Shown: positions 40,439 to 51,846, counted from the first letter of the stretch. The stretch is 64,000 nucleotides of DNA from Heliopora coerulea (GCA_030142905.1 JASJOG010000032.1:124001-188000), one strand, 5' to 3'. Notes: a model not told the origin generated them from the letters alone. Translations and numbers: made by a program.

Positions 40439-41949
40439 AGCATCAATTTTTCTTTATTTTTCTATTTCTCTCTCTTTATTTCTTTGAAGTGGAATGATCA
40501 ACCAAATAATTTTCTCAGTTTTGCTCAAATGTCAGGGTTGATATTTGCGTAAGGATTTTTTCTTTTGTATTTCTGCTGTTGTCATCATCCTTCAATTGCT
40601 GGTGCTGGTGCTGCTGTTGATTTGGCATTTGAATTTTTTTTTCCTTGTCTATCTTGCTGGAGAAGAGGAAGAATAATATTGCTGTTGTCATCTTTGCATT
40701 ACATCACTCACTGCTTTGAACACCTTCATATTTATACATGTCTTTGTAAGACTTTCAATGTAGGCAAACCATTGGTGGTGTGTTTGCTTTACCAGAAGTA
40801 TTTTGCTTTTGCTGTCTACCTACGATGAAGTATTTGTTATTTCCCTGTCCTCCTCGTCTTCCAACATATTTGTCCATTCTGAATCATTTGTAGTGAGCTT
40901 TCAATACGTTTTCATAAATGTTATTGTTTATTTTTTCTGTTTCTCAATGTAAACTGAATGTCAATTCCACGATTTGTTTCCCAACCAAATCACCACCGTT
41001 TGTGTATTCCAACTCGAATTCCACTCTTTTGACGATTTATGAGTGAATATTTATAAGAAATGATGGCAGTTGGAATTCGTCACATTTTACTACATCATTT
41101 TGATCGACGACCATCATCAGATGTCATTGAAATAAATGCTTGCAAACAGTTTGGATTGTTGGTAAAATGACTGCTTCCACTCACCATCCGTTTCTTCACG
41201 TTGTGTTCCAAATTGTTCCCCAGGCTTTTTGAAAAATCCAACTTGCATCTGCAAAATAATCTGAAAGAACTTTGAACGTACATAAATGTGGTCTTCCAAT
41301 CACATAATTTTTTCCCGCTCTCGTAAGGTCGTCATGGAAAAGCTCAAAATGTCTGCAGAGAGTGAAAATTTCTTACATTGCAATTTAAGAGATAACATTT
41401 TAATTTAAAACTTTATTCACAACCATAGGAAGGAGCCATTCCAGCTATGTTTTTCCAGTGGGTATACCGATTTTGGCAAGTGATCCACTGCATTGATTCT
41501 TTATGTATTTTGATCTTTGCTTGCCAGCACCAAAACCAGATTGATAACCTCTCAACAAATTTGCCACATATGTACTTCGTATCAGAAATGCCGTACCACC
41601 TTTTTGATATCTTACAAATCAACTTGTTTTTTTCATTGGCGACATTTTTTATTGTAAATATTCACTGTTTACAATTTTGTTGAGAACCCATGGAATGATC
41701 TGACAACCAGCAGCTTTTGCAAGAGTTTTTGCAACTGCTTTGGTTTGTGGACTGAAAAGACAACTGCCGCATTGTGTTCTTATTCTTCTCCTAATATATC
41801 TCCTTTTTCTTCTGCTGCCACCCACTAAAACTCAAGAGTGGACCAAGGAAACCACCTCATTGATATTTTATGTAGCATCCTCTTTTCATTGATGTAGGCA
41901 TTTGTTCCAGAAAAAAAAAAGAAAGAAAATTTTCAATTGAATTTGGACC
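40439..41949 (-). other. Degenerate minus-strand coding between the capsid genes of element A
   Basis: Readable pieces include MDKYVGRRGGQGNNKYFIV near 40880-40820, a Gln/Asn-rich tract near 40640-40560, and two overlapping frames at 41299-41095 (KFFQIILQMQVGFFKKPG). These could be a small core or minor capsid gene. No family is recognised. From 41413 to 41949 I see nothing certain. Confidence 0.3.
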
Positions 41950-42827
41950 CCTTGTAGATGACGATATTGAACATGATTTTGCCACTGTCAAATATGATTT
42001 TCTATGTCCAAAATTCGGAAATGCATGCTGTCAATCATTCTGGAAATGAACTTTCTTTCGTGATTGACTGGCGAATAGGTTTCGACCATGTGATCGTCTC
42101 GTGGATCATACCATTTCAGCAGAGCTATCAGCACCATTTGCCTACGTTCGAACCCAACGGCGACGTTTTCTATTTTATTGCAATCGACAAACATGAAATT
42201 CAGACCAGCACTTTTATCCACGACATGTTGACCGTTCATCACACCATATTTGATGGCTTTCGTTGACATAGGCATCGTTTGTTTCATCACAACATCTTCA
42301 TCAAAACCAAGCACAAAAGCAAAACTTGTGCTAAGATGCAACTTTATTTCAACGTCTCAGAAGGGATAGTTGGCATAGATATTCTGATTGGATTTTGTCC
42401 ATTTATTGGTCTCACTGCCTTCAAATGCCGGAATCTTGGTCAGTAGAAACCAATATTCCAAAAGCATGTTTCAAGTCAGCGACACCATTTTGCTTTTTTC
42501 CAGATAAAACTGAATGACAAACTGTTCGATTTTCTTGTTCGAAATGTTGCATAGCATCTCGGCATCATAAAACCCATGAGGTATCTGAACTGTTGCAAAT
42601 TCAAAATGCATGCCACTGGCACACAACATTCAGTATTGGTCTTTCACAAAATTCTTTACGATTATTTCAAAATCAAAATAAAAATCTTTCTCCGTCATTT
42701 TATTTGTGTCAGACAATGTCATGGGATAAAATATTTCGTTAACCGATGTTAATTTGCGGCGATGGGAGGTTTGATTTCCATAATGAAATCGTTTGTGGTG
42801 TTTGTCCTGTAACTCAAATTCCGATTA
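41950..42827 (-). pseudogene. Penton-like minor capsid protein of element A
   Basis: An N-terminal part near 42800-42400 is shifted and includes a VQIPHGFYDAEMLCNISNKK block (about 42590-42540). The best preserved piece (42341-41988) begins LSTSFAFVLGFDEDVV and continues with LNFMFVDCNKIENVAVGF and VLIALLKWYDPRD. The pattern (a hydrophobic L-x-x-x-L-G-F-D-x-x-V, then a V-D/C-x-x-x-x-x-x-V-G block, then a P-V-N-H-x-R/K-F block) is what I know of the Polinton minor capsid protein that forms pentons. It lies between integrase and major capsid gene, all on the minus strand. Decayed by several frameshifts and stops. Confidence 0.6.
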
Positions 42828-43678
42828 CTAGTCAGTTGAAGATTCATGACTTGGGAAAATGACTATACTTTTGATTCTTCCAAATAAAATGTTCCCTTTA
42901 ATGGTTCGCCTTCTAAATCTTTCAAAATGTAAGTGACTGGATTGGTCAGATAAATCTTGCTGACAACGAACGTTTCTTTCGACAACTGCCGAGTACTTCT
43001 CTTTGCAAATGAATCTTTCCCAAGACTGACTTGAATGTGTCTGCATCACACAATCTTTTGGGTGAAAAAACTCTTGTACAGAAACAATTTTGGTACAGCA
43101 GCATCCTACCTCCGCCCAACCTGTGATGGGGACTTTTGTTATAACGCTCAACTATCGCATCCAAGAATGTCACATAAGTGCTGACATCAGAGTCGTTCAA
43201 CACATCGACAACTCGATATCATCAATTTGAGTTGACCAATCAATGCTTCAATAATAGTGGCTTTCATATCTTGATTCTGAGTGGAAAAGACCTTCCATCG
43301 TTTTCCTTTGAACTTGTGGAACCGTCTGATGTGTTGAAATTCTGTTCCCAAATCTGTCTGGACGAATTTGGGCACCACTTCGTTTCTTTCACTGTATTTT
43401 TTGTTGTGCAATATGGCGATGAACTTGGCATAAGTATTGTTTGCCGATTTCCTTTTCATGGGCTTGACCCATGCAAATCTACTGTACAAATCGACGACAA
43501 CCACCAAATATCTATACATGTGATTATAGCATTTCAACTTGTTCATGTCAGCCAAGTCCATCTGCCACTGATAATTCACATCAACCACTTTGGTTTTCAA
43601 CCATCTGTTCCTACGTCTTGCTCTCAACAAATATCGATAACGTAATTGTTCGTCTTTGTTCAATTTTTCTCCCTTCAT
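42828..43678 (-). pseudogene. Retrovirus-type integrase of element A
   Basis: The first 163 codons (43678-43187) carry the catalytic core: WQMDLADMNKL (first Asp), a VVVVDLYSRFAWVKPMKRKS block, FVQTDLGTEF (second Asp) and TIIEALIGQLK (Glu). After a frameshift the core end appears (DAIVERYNKSPHHRLGG, 43203-42946), followed by a shifted C-terminal part with YSAVVERNVRCQQD and an IKGNILFGRIK stretch near 42900, resembling the chromo/SH3-like ends of Polinton integrases. It inserts the element into the genome, usually with 5-6 bp target duplications. DDE residues remain, but the frame is broken at least twice. Confidence 0.85.
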
Positions 43679-44644
43679 CTTTGCTTATTTGACTCGTAAC
43701 ATTTTTTTTTTAAATTTATTTTCTTTTTTATTACTGTTAGTTTTAAACAGCACTGTAACATATACATAAAACTATTCTCATTCTTTGTTTGCTTGCTAGC
43801 TTAGTTTGTTTGTCATTCAGACACACCAACATTCATGATTATCAGTCTGCAGCTATATGTCATCGTCACCATCACTATCTGTCACAAAACATTTTTCTTA
43901 GATTTTAAAATGCTTTCATAACATACATAAATATCTTTCAAATAATCTTTTAAAGTTTCCAAATTGGCAAACAGCAAATTCACATCAATATCACCGTGGA
44001 TTAACTTCATCGTATTTTGACAATTTTATGTCTTCTTCTTGATTGCTACAGTAAGTAGTCAGAGATTTTCACGTAGTCACCACTATGGAAGTGTTTTTAC
44101 AGTAAAAAGAAACTATTTCTGCTTTTTTGTATTCAGAGATGAGTTCAATAAACAAATCTATATTTTTGGGAAAAAAAGTGATGAAAATTGTACTTTTAGG
44201 CCCATTTTAGTATGTTCATACAGATCATAAAGGTGTCATGGCAGAGCTTTCTCAGTCTGAGAGTAGGTAAGCTTACGTGGAAACACATTTTCGCATTTAA
44301 AATTCTATAACTTTCATTTTAATCAAGCATTTGGACAAGTTTAAAACAACACTCACTACTTTCTTGCAGTGACAGGTCCAGTTTGCTTTCAGTTCGTTTC
44401 ACAAGGTAAGCCATATTATTTGATAATTTATTTCTTAAAACACCTCGCTAAAGTGTCTGCATTCTAAGACCTAAAAAATCCCACTTGAATTAAGATTCTT
44501 GGGTTCTACTGTCTGTTTTGTATATATGATAAAACACGTATTCTAGTTGATTCTTCTCGATTTATTTGTCCTGGATTTGTCATATCTTATATTAAATCAT
44601 ATCAAAAATTTGGATATACTAGTCCTTATAGTTGTATGATTTTA
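43679..44644. other. No recognisable gene
   Basis: T-rich sequence right of the integrase. The right end of element A should lie here, but I cannot see a terminal repeat matching the left side. A CAAGGTAAG at 44401-44409 resembles a splice donor, without an exon I can defend. Confidence 0.3.
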
Positions 44645-44870
44645 AAGGCCTGATTAAATAGACCCAACAATGTTGGCCAACATCATGCAACAAACTTGAA
44701 ACATTTGGTTTAACTGCTTATTTTTCAAATATGTTGCATAATCCTATAAGATTGATTCCAGTTGAAATTAGATGCCTTACAACCTTTGTGAAAGAAGCAG
44801 CATAAGACATTGTTTGAAAATGGTTGCATGGTGTTGGGCCAACATTGTTGGGTGCTTTTAATCAGGCCTT
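44645..44870. mobile_element. MITE with AAGGCCTGATTAAA ends
   Basis: 226 bp. The two ends are inverted copies: AAGGCCTGATTAAATAGACCCAACAATGTTGG... against the reverse complement of ...CCAACATTGTTGGGTGCTTTTAATCAGGCCTT. The TIRs extend about 48 bp with small mismatches, and TA precedes and follows. It is non-coding and presumably mobilised in trans by a TA-targeting transposase. Confidence 0.75.
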
Positions 44871-44922
44871 TATACTGTAATCACTATTTTGTAAAACTAT
44901 TTGTCTTTTCTTCTTCTATTAG

Positions 44923-45596
44923 CGCCCCTCTTTTTCGATGGACAGAAGCATGGAACACACTTCCTTTGTGAGGTTATATTATCTGAGCCTTTTCTTTATA
45001 AAGTCGGAAGTAAAGAAGCAGGGACAAAAATGGACTGATATGACTGAAAAACTTAACACTTATGTTCTTTTCCAAGATACACCTAGAGATCACCACAGTG
45101 TTCATAAGCAGTTTACTAGGTTGATAGGAGATTACAAGAGGAAAAAGCAGAAAATTGAACAAGCGAGTGGCATTGCATGTGATCCTCCTTCTGAAAATGA
45201 AAACATGCTAGAAGACATCATTGAAGTAATGAATTCAACACCAAAAAGGATGCAATTGCTTGCAGGGACAAGGCCATGACCACTTGGGCTAAAACTGGGG
45301 AAAGTAAAGATGTGAATTCTGACTCAGATGATGAAACTAACAGAAAGAAAAAGCCAAGGAGAGTAAGGAAAAGGTCTACTTCTGATGTATTTCAATTCCT
45401 AGCACAGAAGGCATCTAAAGAATCAGAACTCCAAAAGGAAGAGTTGGAGTTAAAAAGACAGAAGTTAGAGCTTCAAGCACAGCAGCAAAAACAACAATTC
45501 ACCTTACAGCAGGAGCAGCTAAAACAAATGATGCAAAGCCAGCAAAATACACAAAACCTTGTTCTTGCTCTCATTCAAAAAATGTCTAAGTGAAGT
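44923..45596 (+). pseudogene. Myb/SANT-like accessory protein of PIF/Harbinger
   Basis: After an acceptor-like CTATTAG the coding begins with an RWTEAW block and, in a shifted frame, EVILSEPFLYK. It continues KSEVKKQGQKWTDMTEKLN (44990-45055), the tryptophan-bearing Myb/SANT-like fold that binds the transposon ends. A second part (45276-45593) in another frame has a basic NRKKKPRRVRKRSTSDVFQF segment, likely a nuclear localisation signal, and a long Gln/Glu/Lys coiled coil to a stop at 45591-45593. Frameshifts at about 44990 and 45276 break it. It is convergent with the transposase at 47.3-49.8 kb; together they form the two-gene Harbinger module. Confidence 0.75.
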
Positions 45597-45685
45597 GTAA
45601 TGCTAATTTGCACAACATTTTTCTGGTTCACAAGTTTATTATTACAAGTTTATATTGAAGTATTGGTACTTAGAGTGAGGGCACC

Positions 45686-46694
45686 CACTCTAATAGGGTT
45701 TTTCAGATCCATGAAACAGATTTTAGTACAATACACATTAGTGGACACCATCTCAACGACAATCTGATTAAAACAACAATGAAACAAGAAACCAAAGTTC
45801 GAGCAGTTCAAGAAAGTAGCCCCCACAGGATCTCAACCAGGTATAGTATATGGACTGCCAAAGATTCATAAGGCTAACGTACTACTTTGACCTATTCTCT
45901 CAGCAATAGGAACTCATTCATTTAACCTAGCTAAGTTTCTAGTTTCGCTTCTTCATCCTATTTCTTTAAGTTCTTATGTAATTATTAATTAATTTTCCTT
46001 TATTCAAGAACTATTTTCCTTAGACCTTAATACCGACAATTTAGTTATGGCCAGTTTTCTTGTTACATCTTTATTTACTAATATTCCTCTCGATGAAACC
46101 ATACAGATTATTCTTGAACAGCTATTTTCTACCAACAGTCTTTTCCAAGGCTTCTTATGCAAAGAACTAAAAGACCTTACAAATTTAACAGTAGACGGTC
46201 GTCATTTCGTTTTTAATGGTAAACTTTACGACCAAATCGATGGCGTTGCCATGGGCTCACTGCTCGGCCCACTTTTTGCCAACATATTTTTATCACACCA
46301 TGAGAAAATTTGGCTAGAAAACTGTCCCACCGATTTCAAACCACTTTTTTATAGACGTAATGTTGATGATTCTTTTATTTTATTTAAATCTCATGAGCAC
46401 ATCGAACCTTTTCTAAATTATTTGAACTCGCAGCATCCCAACATTAACTTTACCTGTGAGGTGGAGTCCAACAAAACGCTACCCTTTCTTATCATCACTA
46501 TTTCACGATCTAATGGCTCATTCATCACCTCTGTTTATCACTCTAATAGGGTTTTTCAGATCCATGAAACAGATTTTAGTACAATACACATTAGTGGACA
46601 CCATCTCAATTGTTTTCTTTTTGTTATGGTATGGCTATTAGACATTAACAACTGCTTGGTTTCTCAGACTAAGTGCCTTCACTCTTATCCATGA
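45686..46694 (+). pseudogene. Penelope reverse-transcriptase fragment, rearranged
   Basis: The first 71 bp (45686-45756) duplicate 46539-46609. A 542-bp block (45752-46293) that also occurs at 56847-57388 follows, starting with an N-terminal RT part (GIVYGLPKIHK near 45842). The 215-codon frame from 46047 has TSLFTNIPL (first Asp partly lost: the usual FDVTSLF reads FLVTSLF), YDQIDGVAMGSLLGPLFANI, FYRRNVDDSFILF (VDD retained) and TLPFLIITI. It ends in a non-homologous tail at about 46600-46694. No endonuclease part is attached. Confidence 0.85.
45752..46293 (+). repeat. 542-bp repeat, copy 1
   Basis: Direct copy at 56847-57388. By eye I count about three mismatches (near 45757, 45877 and 46265). 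Confidence 0.88.
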
Positions 46695-47294
46695 AAGAAA
46701 ATATAGCTAACATCTGATATTCTTATTGAAACAAAAAGAAAACAATTTAAATAGTTTCTAGGAATATGTATTAGACTAAAATCTATTTCACAGATTAAGT
46801 TCCCACCTAAATGAACAGTGAATGTACTTGAATTGTGAAATTCTACGAGCTAAATTATTTGTGCAAAATAACACTAATTAAACAATATAATATAGAAGTT
46901 TCTGCACTTTTAATTTGTACTATTTAGGTTTTTACAATATCACAATTTGGGTACATCAACTCTACATTGTTTATTGAATTCATAAAGTTGTTTTTTTTTC
47001 TTTTGTTTGGTTACTATATAGTGATCTGTAATTAAAGGTACAAAACATAAACTCCTCTGTCTACCTAAACAAATTATTTGTATTGGTAAATGTAGAGTGG
47101 CTTGAAACAAAGTGTTTGAGTTAGAGATGGTGTAATAGACTGTTATACTGGCCTAGTGAATAAGAAAGTGTGATACACTAAAGTGTATTCATCAGTTAAT
47201 ACGAACAACTAGCATTTCGCCAATGTTTTTATATGCTTTTGGTTTTTAAACTTTTTTGAGTCACTTTGATTCTTGATAATTATACTGTATTTAC
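46695..47294. other. No recognisable gene
   Basis: AT-rich sequence between the Penelope fragment and the end of the Harbinger transposase gene. It includes T runs near 46990 and no supported ORF. Confidence 0.35.
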
Positions 47295-48589
47295 CATAAA
47301 TCATCAAATGGTTGTGGTCCAGTTAGGTCGGGTAATGTTGGACAGTGGGTGGATCCAATTGGAACCCTTATGAAGTTGTGTTGCCATAAAGGCAGGTGAG
47401 GATATTCCTGAAAAGGGCAGCAACAATGTAGTACTTTCCAACTGCACTCAACTGTAATTTTAAGTTCTTTTTATAGTCAATGAACTTAAAATAGTTGGAG
47501 ACATCACCAAACAACCATTCCACTGACACTTATTGAGCTCATTTTCTGATTGAAAGCCTTTATATTTTGGGTAAGCACAGGAACTTTTCCCAAACGGTAA
47601 GGGGCCATTAGATGAGGAAGCAAAGGGTAAGCTGGATCCCCATACAAACAAAGAACATCTCCTCTTGGACTGAAAGCTCGCCTTTCAAGAGTATGCAAGA
47701 GACCAGAGTCTTTAAGCATTCCTGCATCGTGACGATGACCTTCCATAGGACCATAGAGATATGCTATAAGGCCATTTGGAATTGCCACAGCTTGAAATTT
47801 CAGGGCATGTACCCGCTTATGACCATTATATACTACTCACTGCTTTTCTCCAGGGTGGCAGATGGGACATACTGTGCTGTCGATGAATCCAAAGCAATTA
47901 GTAAGTGGACTTCCTTTTTGGGTTATGGCTTGAGTGTATTCTTCAAGAGCCAGAAGAAAGGATTGGCTGGTTCCAAGAAGTTAAACAATAGCCATGCTGA
48001 TTATAGACCCAATCAAATATAGTGTTTGATAGCATACAAAGTTCTGGCACTGGACAAGCAAAAGTGTACATCAAATCAAAATAGTGGCAGGGATACGTCA
48101 ATCTTTTAAGCAGTAAACAAAGTCCTTATAGTCCATTACAGATTGTTCCATGTGGACATTTGAATGTTTTTGGAATCTGTAGTGCATCCTTTAAGATCAA
48201 AAGATCATAAACCAATACCGGCCGACAATATGAAAAAATATAAAACAAAACATATTCCGAAGATCAGCATCTTGAGAAATCCAAGATATGGATTGAAACA
48301 AGACGAAAAAAGGTCTACAGTGACAATCATACGGGAGGAATTCACATATCAGCCAACAGCAACTGACAAGGAGTAATTTATGTGGAGGCGTGTACGTGTT
48401 GTGACAGGAAGAAAGATTACCAGATGAGAACATTAAGGAAAAAGCATAAGTTCTTTGATTTCTAAGTTTGATCTCTACCATAAGAGCACACACACTGGTC
48501 AATACACCAATTTTATGAGTTTCAAACCATTCTCACGCAAAACTGCCAGGGTTAACTATTTAACTGTGTATTTATGATTTGCAGCAACA

Positions 48590-49308
48590 ATCAACTATTT
48601 GAGAATCAGATAACCAAGCTTAAAGCATTCATGTCTTTGAATGGATTTCCCCGCACCATCAGATCCTTACTTATAGCCAAACTCGGAGATAAGCATTCAA
48701 AGCAATGAGAACAGCTAAGTTCTTTTGACCATGAAAACAATGACAGGCCCAAAATTTGGATGCGTATTCTATATCTTGGTAAATGAAGAGAAACTCTTGT
48801 CAAAAAATGCATAAAGAAAATCTGGCATAACCTGACACAATCTGTCAACTTTATGGTCATTTATGAAAACAAAAAGATTGCTTACTTTCTTCTGAATAAA
48901 GACAAAATCCCTAAACTATCAAAGTCGAAAATTATCTACCAGATTACATGTCCTGGTTGCTCAAATTCATACATAGGAAAGACCAAGAGATGTTTAAAAA
49001 GCAGACTTCTCGAGCATTCCAATTGAACTAAAAGTGCTGTCGGACATCATTTCTATAACTGTAGAAAGGTTCAGCATATTGTCGACATGCATCATCTCTT
49101 TGACCACCTTAAGGACAAAACAACTGACTCAGATGATGTTTCTATTTTTATTTCTAATCTCATCATCAATAACTCTCGAATTGTTCACTCTCCCAATCTT
49201 TGTACATCTAACTTTCTTTTATTTCTTGAAGCTCTTTATATTAAACATAAGCTGCCTGTGCTGAATACAGGTCTCAAAGCCAGCAAAGAACTTATGCTTT
49301 TCCCTTAA
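48590..49308 (+). pseudogene. Penelope RT-linker and GIY-YIG endonuclease
   Basis: The first part (48597-48860) reads AFMSLNGFPRTIRSLLIAK and then, past stops and frame changes, IKKIWHNLTQSV. From about 48870 the frame gives KSKIIYQITCPGCSNSYIGK and TKRCLKSRLLEH, the GIY-YIG nuclease core with the C-x2-C of Penelope endonucleases, a stop at 49024-49026, then VGHHFYNC, NLCTSNFLLFLEALYIKHKL and an end at 49306-49308. The catalytic Arg and Glu (FLEALYI) positions are present. It would nick target DNA for priming. Confidence 0.82.
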
Positions 49309-49580
49309 TGTTCTCATCTGGTCATCTTTCTTCCTGTCACAACACGTACATGCCTCCACATAAATCACTCCTTGTCAGTTGCTGTCGGCTCAGATGTGAA
49401 TTCCTCCCGTATGATGTCACTGTAGACCTTATATAAGACACTGCGTATTTGTAATTAGTCTGATGATGATTTTGTAATAAAATCGAAATATCACAAACTC
49501 ATTTCTCATCTTGCTTCAATCCATATCTTGGATTTCTCAAGATGCTGATCTTCAGATTATGTTTTGTTTTATATTTTTTT
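49285..49580 (+). repeat. Right inverted arm of the truncated Penelope element
   Basis: Matches 48232-48457 in inverted orientation over most of its length. About 60 bp carrying the ribozyme core are absent from the left arm. Confidence 0.78.
49441..49502 (+). ncRNA. Hammerhead ribozyme motif in the Penelope arm
   Basis: CTGATGA (49460-49466), then T, stem-loop II GATTTT-GTAAT-AAAATC (6-bp stem), then GAAA (49485-49488) and TATC, giving the complete hammerhead core order and an AUC cleavage context. Stem III is minimal. Stem I can pair GU with AC next to the core, and TTTGT with ACAAA further out, with an internal loop. It is located in the terminal repeat, as in the PLE at 36.4-39.1 kb. Confidence 0.62.
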
Positions 49581-49920
49581 CAAAATATCATCCTTTGCCA
49601 CTCTGAAGTTTGCTTCACATTCGCTAGATGTAAAATTGTCAAGGCAAAGTGCATCAAAATCCTAGTAAGGAAACGAACAATTTGTTGGTTCATAGTACTC
49701 ATATAACGTGAAAAACTCTCCGTCATCCAGATACCCTTCAGTGTAAGCAGAAACTAGAACCTCTCTAACTTCTTCAAATGACATTTTCTATTCATAGTTT
49801 GAACGTCTGTAGTCTCAATCTTAATGTAAACAAGCCATGCGAATTTCACGCCCTACTCCTGTACTTGGTCCAGTCTGTGATGTCCGAGTATCGATGTAGT
49901 CCATATCCCATATTGGTATC

Positions 49921-50460
49921 TTAAACTCCCTCTTCTCTCACACGAACAAATTCAGCAAAATCATACACTTTCTTTGCAATCTCTCTCAATGAATCCTTAA
50001 CACAAAATTGAAAAGTTTTATAGTCTTGAAAACCACCCCATCCATTGTTAGATTTGTCATCATCACCATCATAATCATCATCAGATAATAACAGTGCTGG
50101 ATCATCATCGAATTTCATTGGAACTGCATCTTTTATGTTTTTGTTGTTGATAACCCAAATCAAACTTTTGTATTGATTGTGAGACTCAATCACCAAATGC
50201 TTGTTGGATGATTTAGAAACAACCATGAAGATCTTATCTTCCATTCTTCTCTGTTTTAATTTATTCAATGCATAGGCAAGTTTTGGAACATCCGACTCAT
50301 TGAGATTGAAACTTTAATCTCTCATAAATCGCACACCTCTTTTCACATCTGGATATGATCTGTACAATTTGCACAATTTGCGAGTTTTGTTAACCTACAC
50401 CTGCATCCAACTGCCATCTTTGTGAGTCAACAGAGTTGTAATCAAGTCGGCATTAACTTT
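49921..50460 (-). pseudogene. Region D hypothetical gene 1
   Basis: Readable pieces: NADLITTLLTHKDGSWMQV near 50450-50400, then a 115-codon frame (50268-49921) with KIFMVVSKSSNKHLVIESHN, an acidic Asp run (LLLSDDDYDGDDDK) and a DSLREIAKKVYDFAEFVRV end. Two stops separate the parts. I recognise no family. Asp-rich runs and the row arrangement are shared with the next genes. Confidence 0.4.
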
Positions 50461-50519
50461 GTGATAAACCGTATTCATACATTTTTTTTATCTGAAATTA
50501 AAAAAAAAAATTAAATCCA

Positions 50520-51620
50520 TTTAATTTCATAAGCAGCGCACCCACGAAATCTATCTTCATTTACGATTCTCTGAACTTCGACATTAACATGATCAGCATC
50601 ACCAACCACAGCGATATCCATTTCATCAAATCCAACAAACATATTTCTTAGAACAATCAATTTCTTAACCAAAAGGCCGTCTGAATTTCTCCTTGTTTCA
50701 ATGTGTCATGAAAACAACCATCATTTGCAGTATATTTCATCCAACCAATATTTTTAACCCTGATTGCATACTGTTCGGTCATGAACAAGATTGGAGACAA
50801 AACAACACCATCGGAAACCAACTTCATTTTTTCATTCAAAACTAATCTCACGTCAAACAACCGATCGCAACACGAATGCATTTTGAATTTATCCCTATCA
50901 TACTTAAACAAATCATTAATCTGTCAAAATACATATGGGCAATCCATGCAATTAAAAACAGCATGCATAACTCTTCTCAAACAACAATTGTTCATACATC
51001 TCACAACATCTCCCCATCTCAACCCCAAACCAATCACTTTCTTGAAACAAGGAAGTGCATATGGGAAAACTGAAGACATATGAACCTAACTTTTATGACA
51101 TGATAAACTCAAGATTTTAGGATAACCCAAATCTTTAAAACATTTTCCATAACCCAAATGAGAAGTGGATCAATGAACATATTCCTTTTTATTTAAACAT
51201 ATTGATGAATGAACGACATGCCCTTCCACGACCCCATGGATGCTAGCAATGTTCAAATGACAACAGAAATCAAACATGCAAAATCCTATGCCTGACTTAA
51301 AATATATATAAGGAACCAATAAGGTTGGAATCATATACCACCTATCACAAACTTTCAAGAAAGTAACAATTATTTTTCACACAAAACGTGCCGTCAAATT
51401 CATAATCAAAACTTCTGGTCACCTTAGGACGTTCTTGGGCAACACCAACGTATGACCAATTCCAACTCTTCAAAAGTGAAGAGCACGACATGTATAATAC
51501 AACATGACCAAATCGATATTATGCGGTCTATGCCTTAACAATGCTATCAAAGCTAAAATTGTACACATTGTATCACCTTTGTTATTTCCTTCTCTTCTCC
51601 CACGACACGAATCAATCCAA
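50520..51620 (-). pseudogene. Region D hypothetical gene 2
   Basis: Degenerate coding from about 51620 (GDTMCTILALIALLRHR), through VTRSFDYEFDGTFCVKNNCY near 51410 and WYMIPTLLVPYIYFKSGIGF (51358 on), to a better frame from 50911 (MFKYDRDKFKMHSCCDRLFD). The last part, in a shifted frame, reads NMFVGFDEMDIAVVGDADHV and ends near 50520. It may be one long gene or two. No domain is recognised; hydrophobic and Cys residues in the first half could be a membrane part. Confidence 0.35.
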
Positions 51621-51846
51621 CAACAATGACAACAACAATCTATTTTTATACAAAAAGAACGTGTGAGAAAAAATTCTTATCATTAAGAATTCATCACCCT
51701 TGTTGCGTGCTTCTTTGTTTATTCCAGAAAGTACATATAATGATCACAACTGGCGATGATCGGCACTTCCTTCTCATGCATTTCATTATTTATTCAAAAG
51801 CATCTTAACCGTCTAATTGATAGTCATTTCCTGGTCAATCACTTCA

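Larger units (their letters stand above)
26000..43680. mobile_element. Element A: decayed Polinton/adintovirus-like element
   Basis: The region contains the hallmark set of protein-primed DNA elements of the Polinton/Maverick and adintovirus group: type B polymerase, packaging ATPase, adenain-like protease, major capsid protein, penton-like minor capsid protein and retrovirus-type integrase, plus a TNFR-like and a SET gene near the left end. Every gene is broken. A PLE (36351-39103) lies between the minor virion genes and the capsid gene. Both limits are approximate, since I could not find terminal inverted repeats. Confidence 0.8.
48232..49580 (+). mobile_element. Truncated Penelope-like element with inverted terminal arms
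   Basis: Left arm 48232-48457 is the inverted complement of right arm 49285-49580 (for example CATCTTGAGAAATCCAAGATATGG against CCATATCTTGGATTTCTCAAGATG). A plus-strand RT-linker and GIY-YIG endonuclease lie in between. The element interrupts the Harbinger transposase gene. At the junctions GATATTTTGA and GATCTTTTGA may be an imperfect target duplication. The RT itself is missing, i.e. the element is 5'-truncated. Confidence 0.8.
47295..49787 (-). pseudogene. PIF/Harbinger DDE transposase, split by a Penelope insertion
   Basis: The N-terminal part (49787-49584) opens MSFEEVREVLVSAYTEGYLD and includes a FTSSECEANFRVAKDD block. The gene resumes at about 48200 with LKDALQIPKTFKCP, LLLKRLTYPCHYFDL and FDWVYNQHGYCLTSWN. 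The DDE_4 nuclease follows: FGFIDSTVCPICHPGE (first Asp, about 47905), VYNGHKRVHALKFQ, GHRHDAGMLKDSGLL, LCLYGDPAYPL (second Asp, about 47635) and VEWLFGD (Glu, about 47520, in a shifted frame). It ends with a CLYGNTTS tail near 47350. Between the parts lies a PLE (48232-49580). Apart from that there are several stops and a frameshift. It would cut and paste the element at 3-bp TWA targets. Confidence 0.88.

Noticed and set aside
43178..43692. Plus-strand 155-codon frame opposite the integrase of element A
   Set aside because: The minus strand carries clear DDE integrase motifs; the plus-strand frame is their complement.
44960..45162. Minus-strand frame opposite the Myb-like gene
   Set aside because: Shadow of the Harbinger accessory gene without motif of its own.
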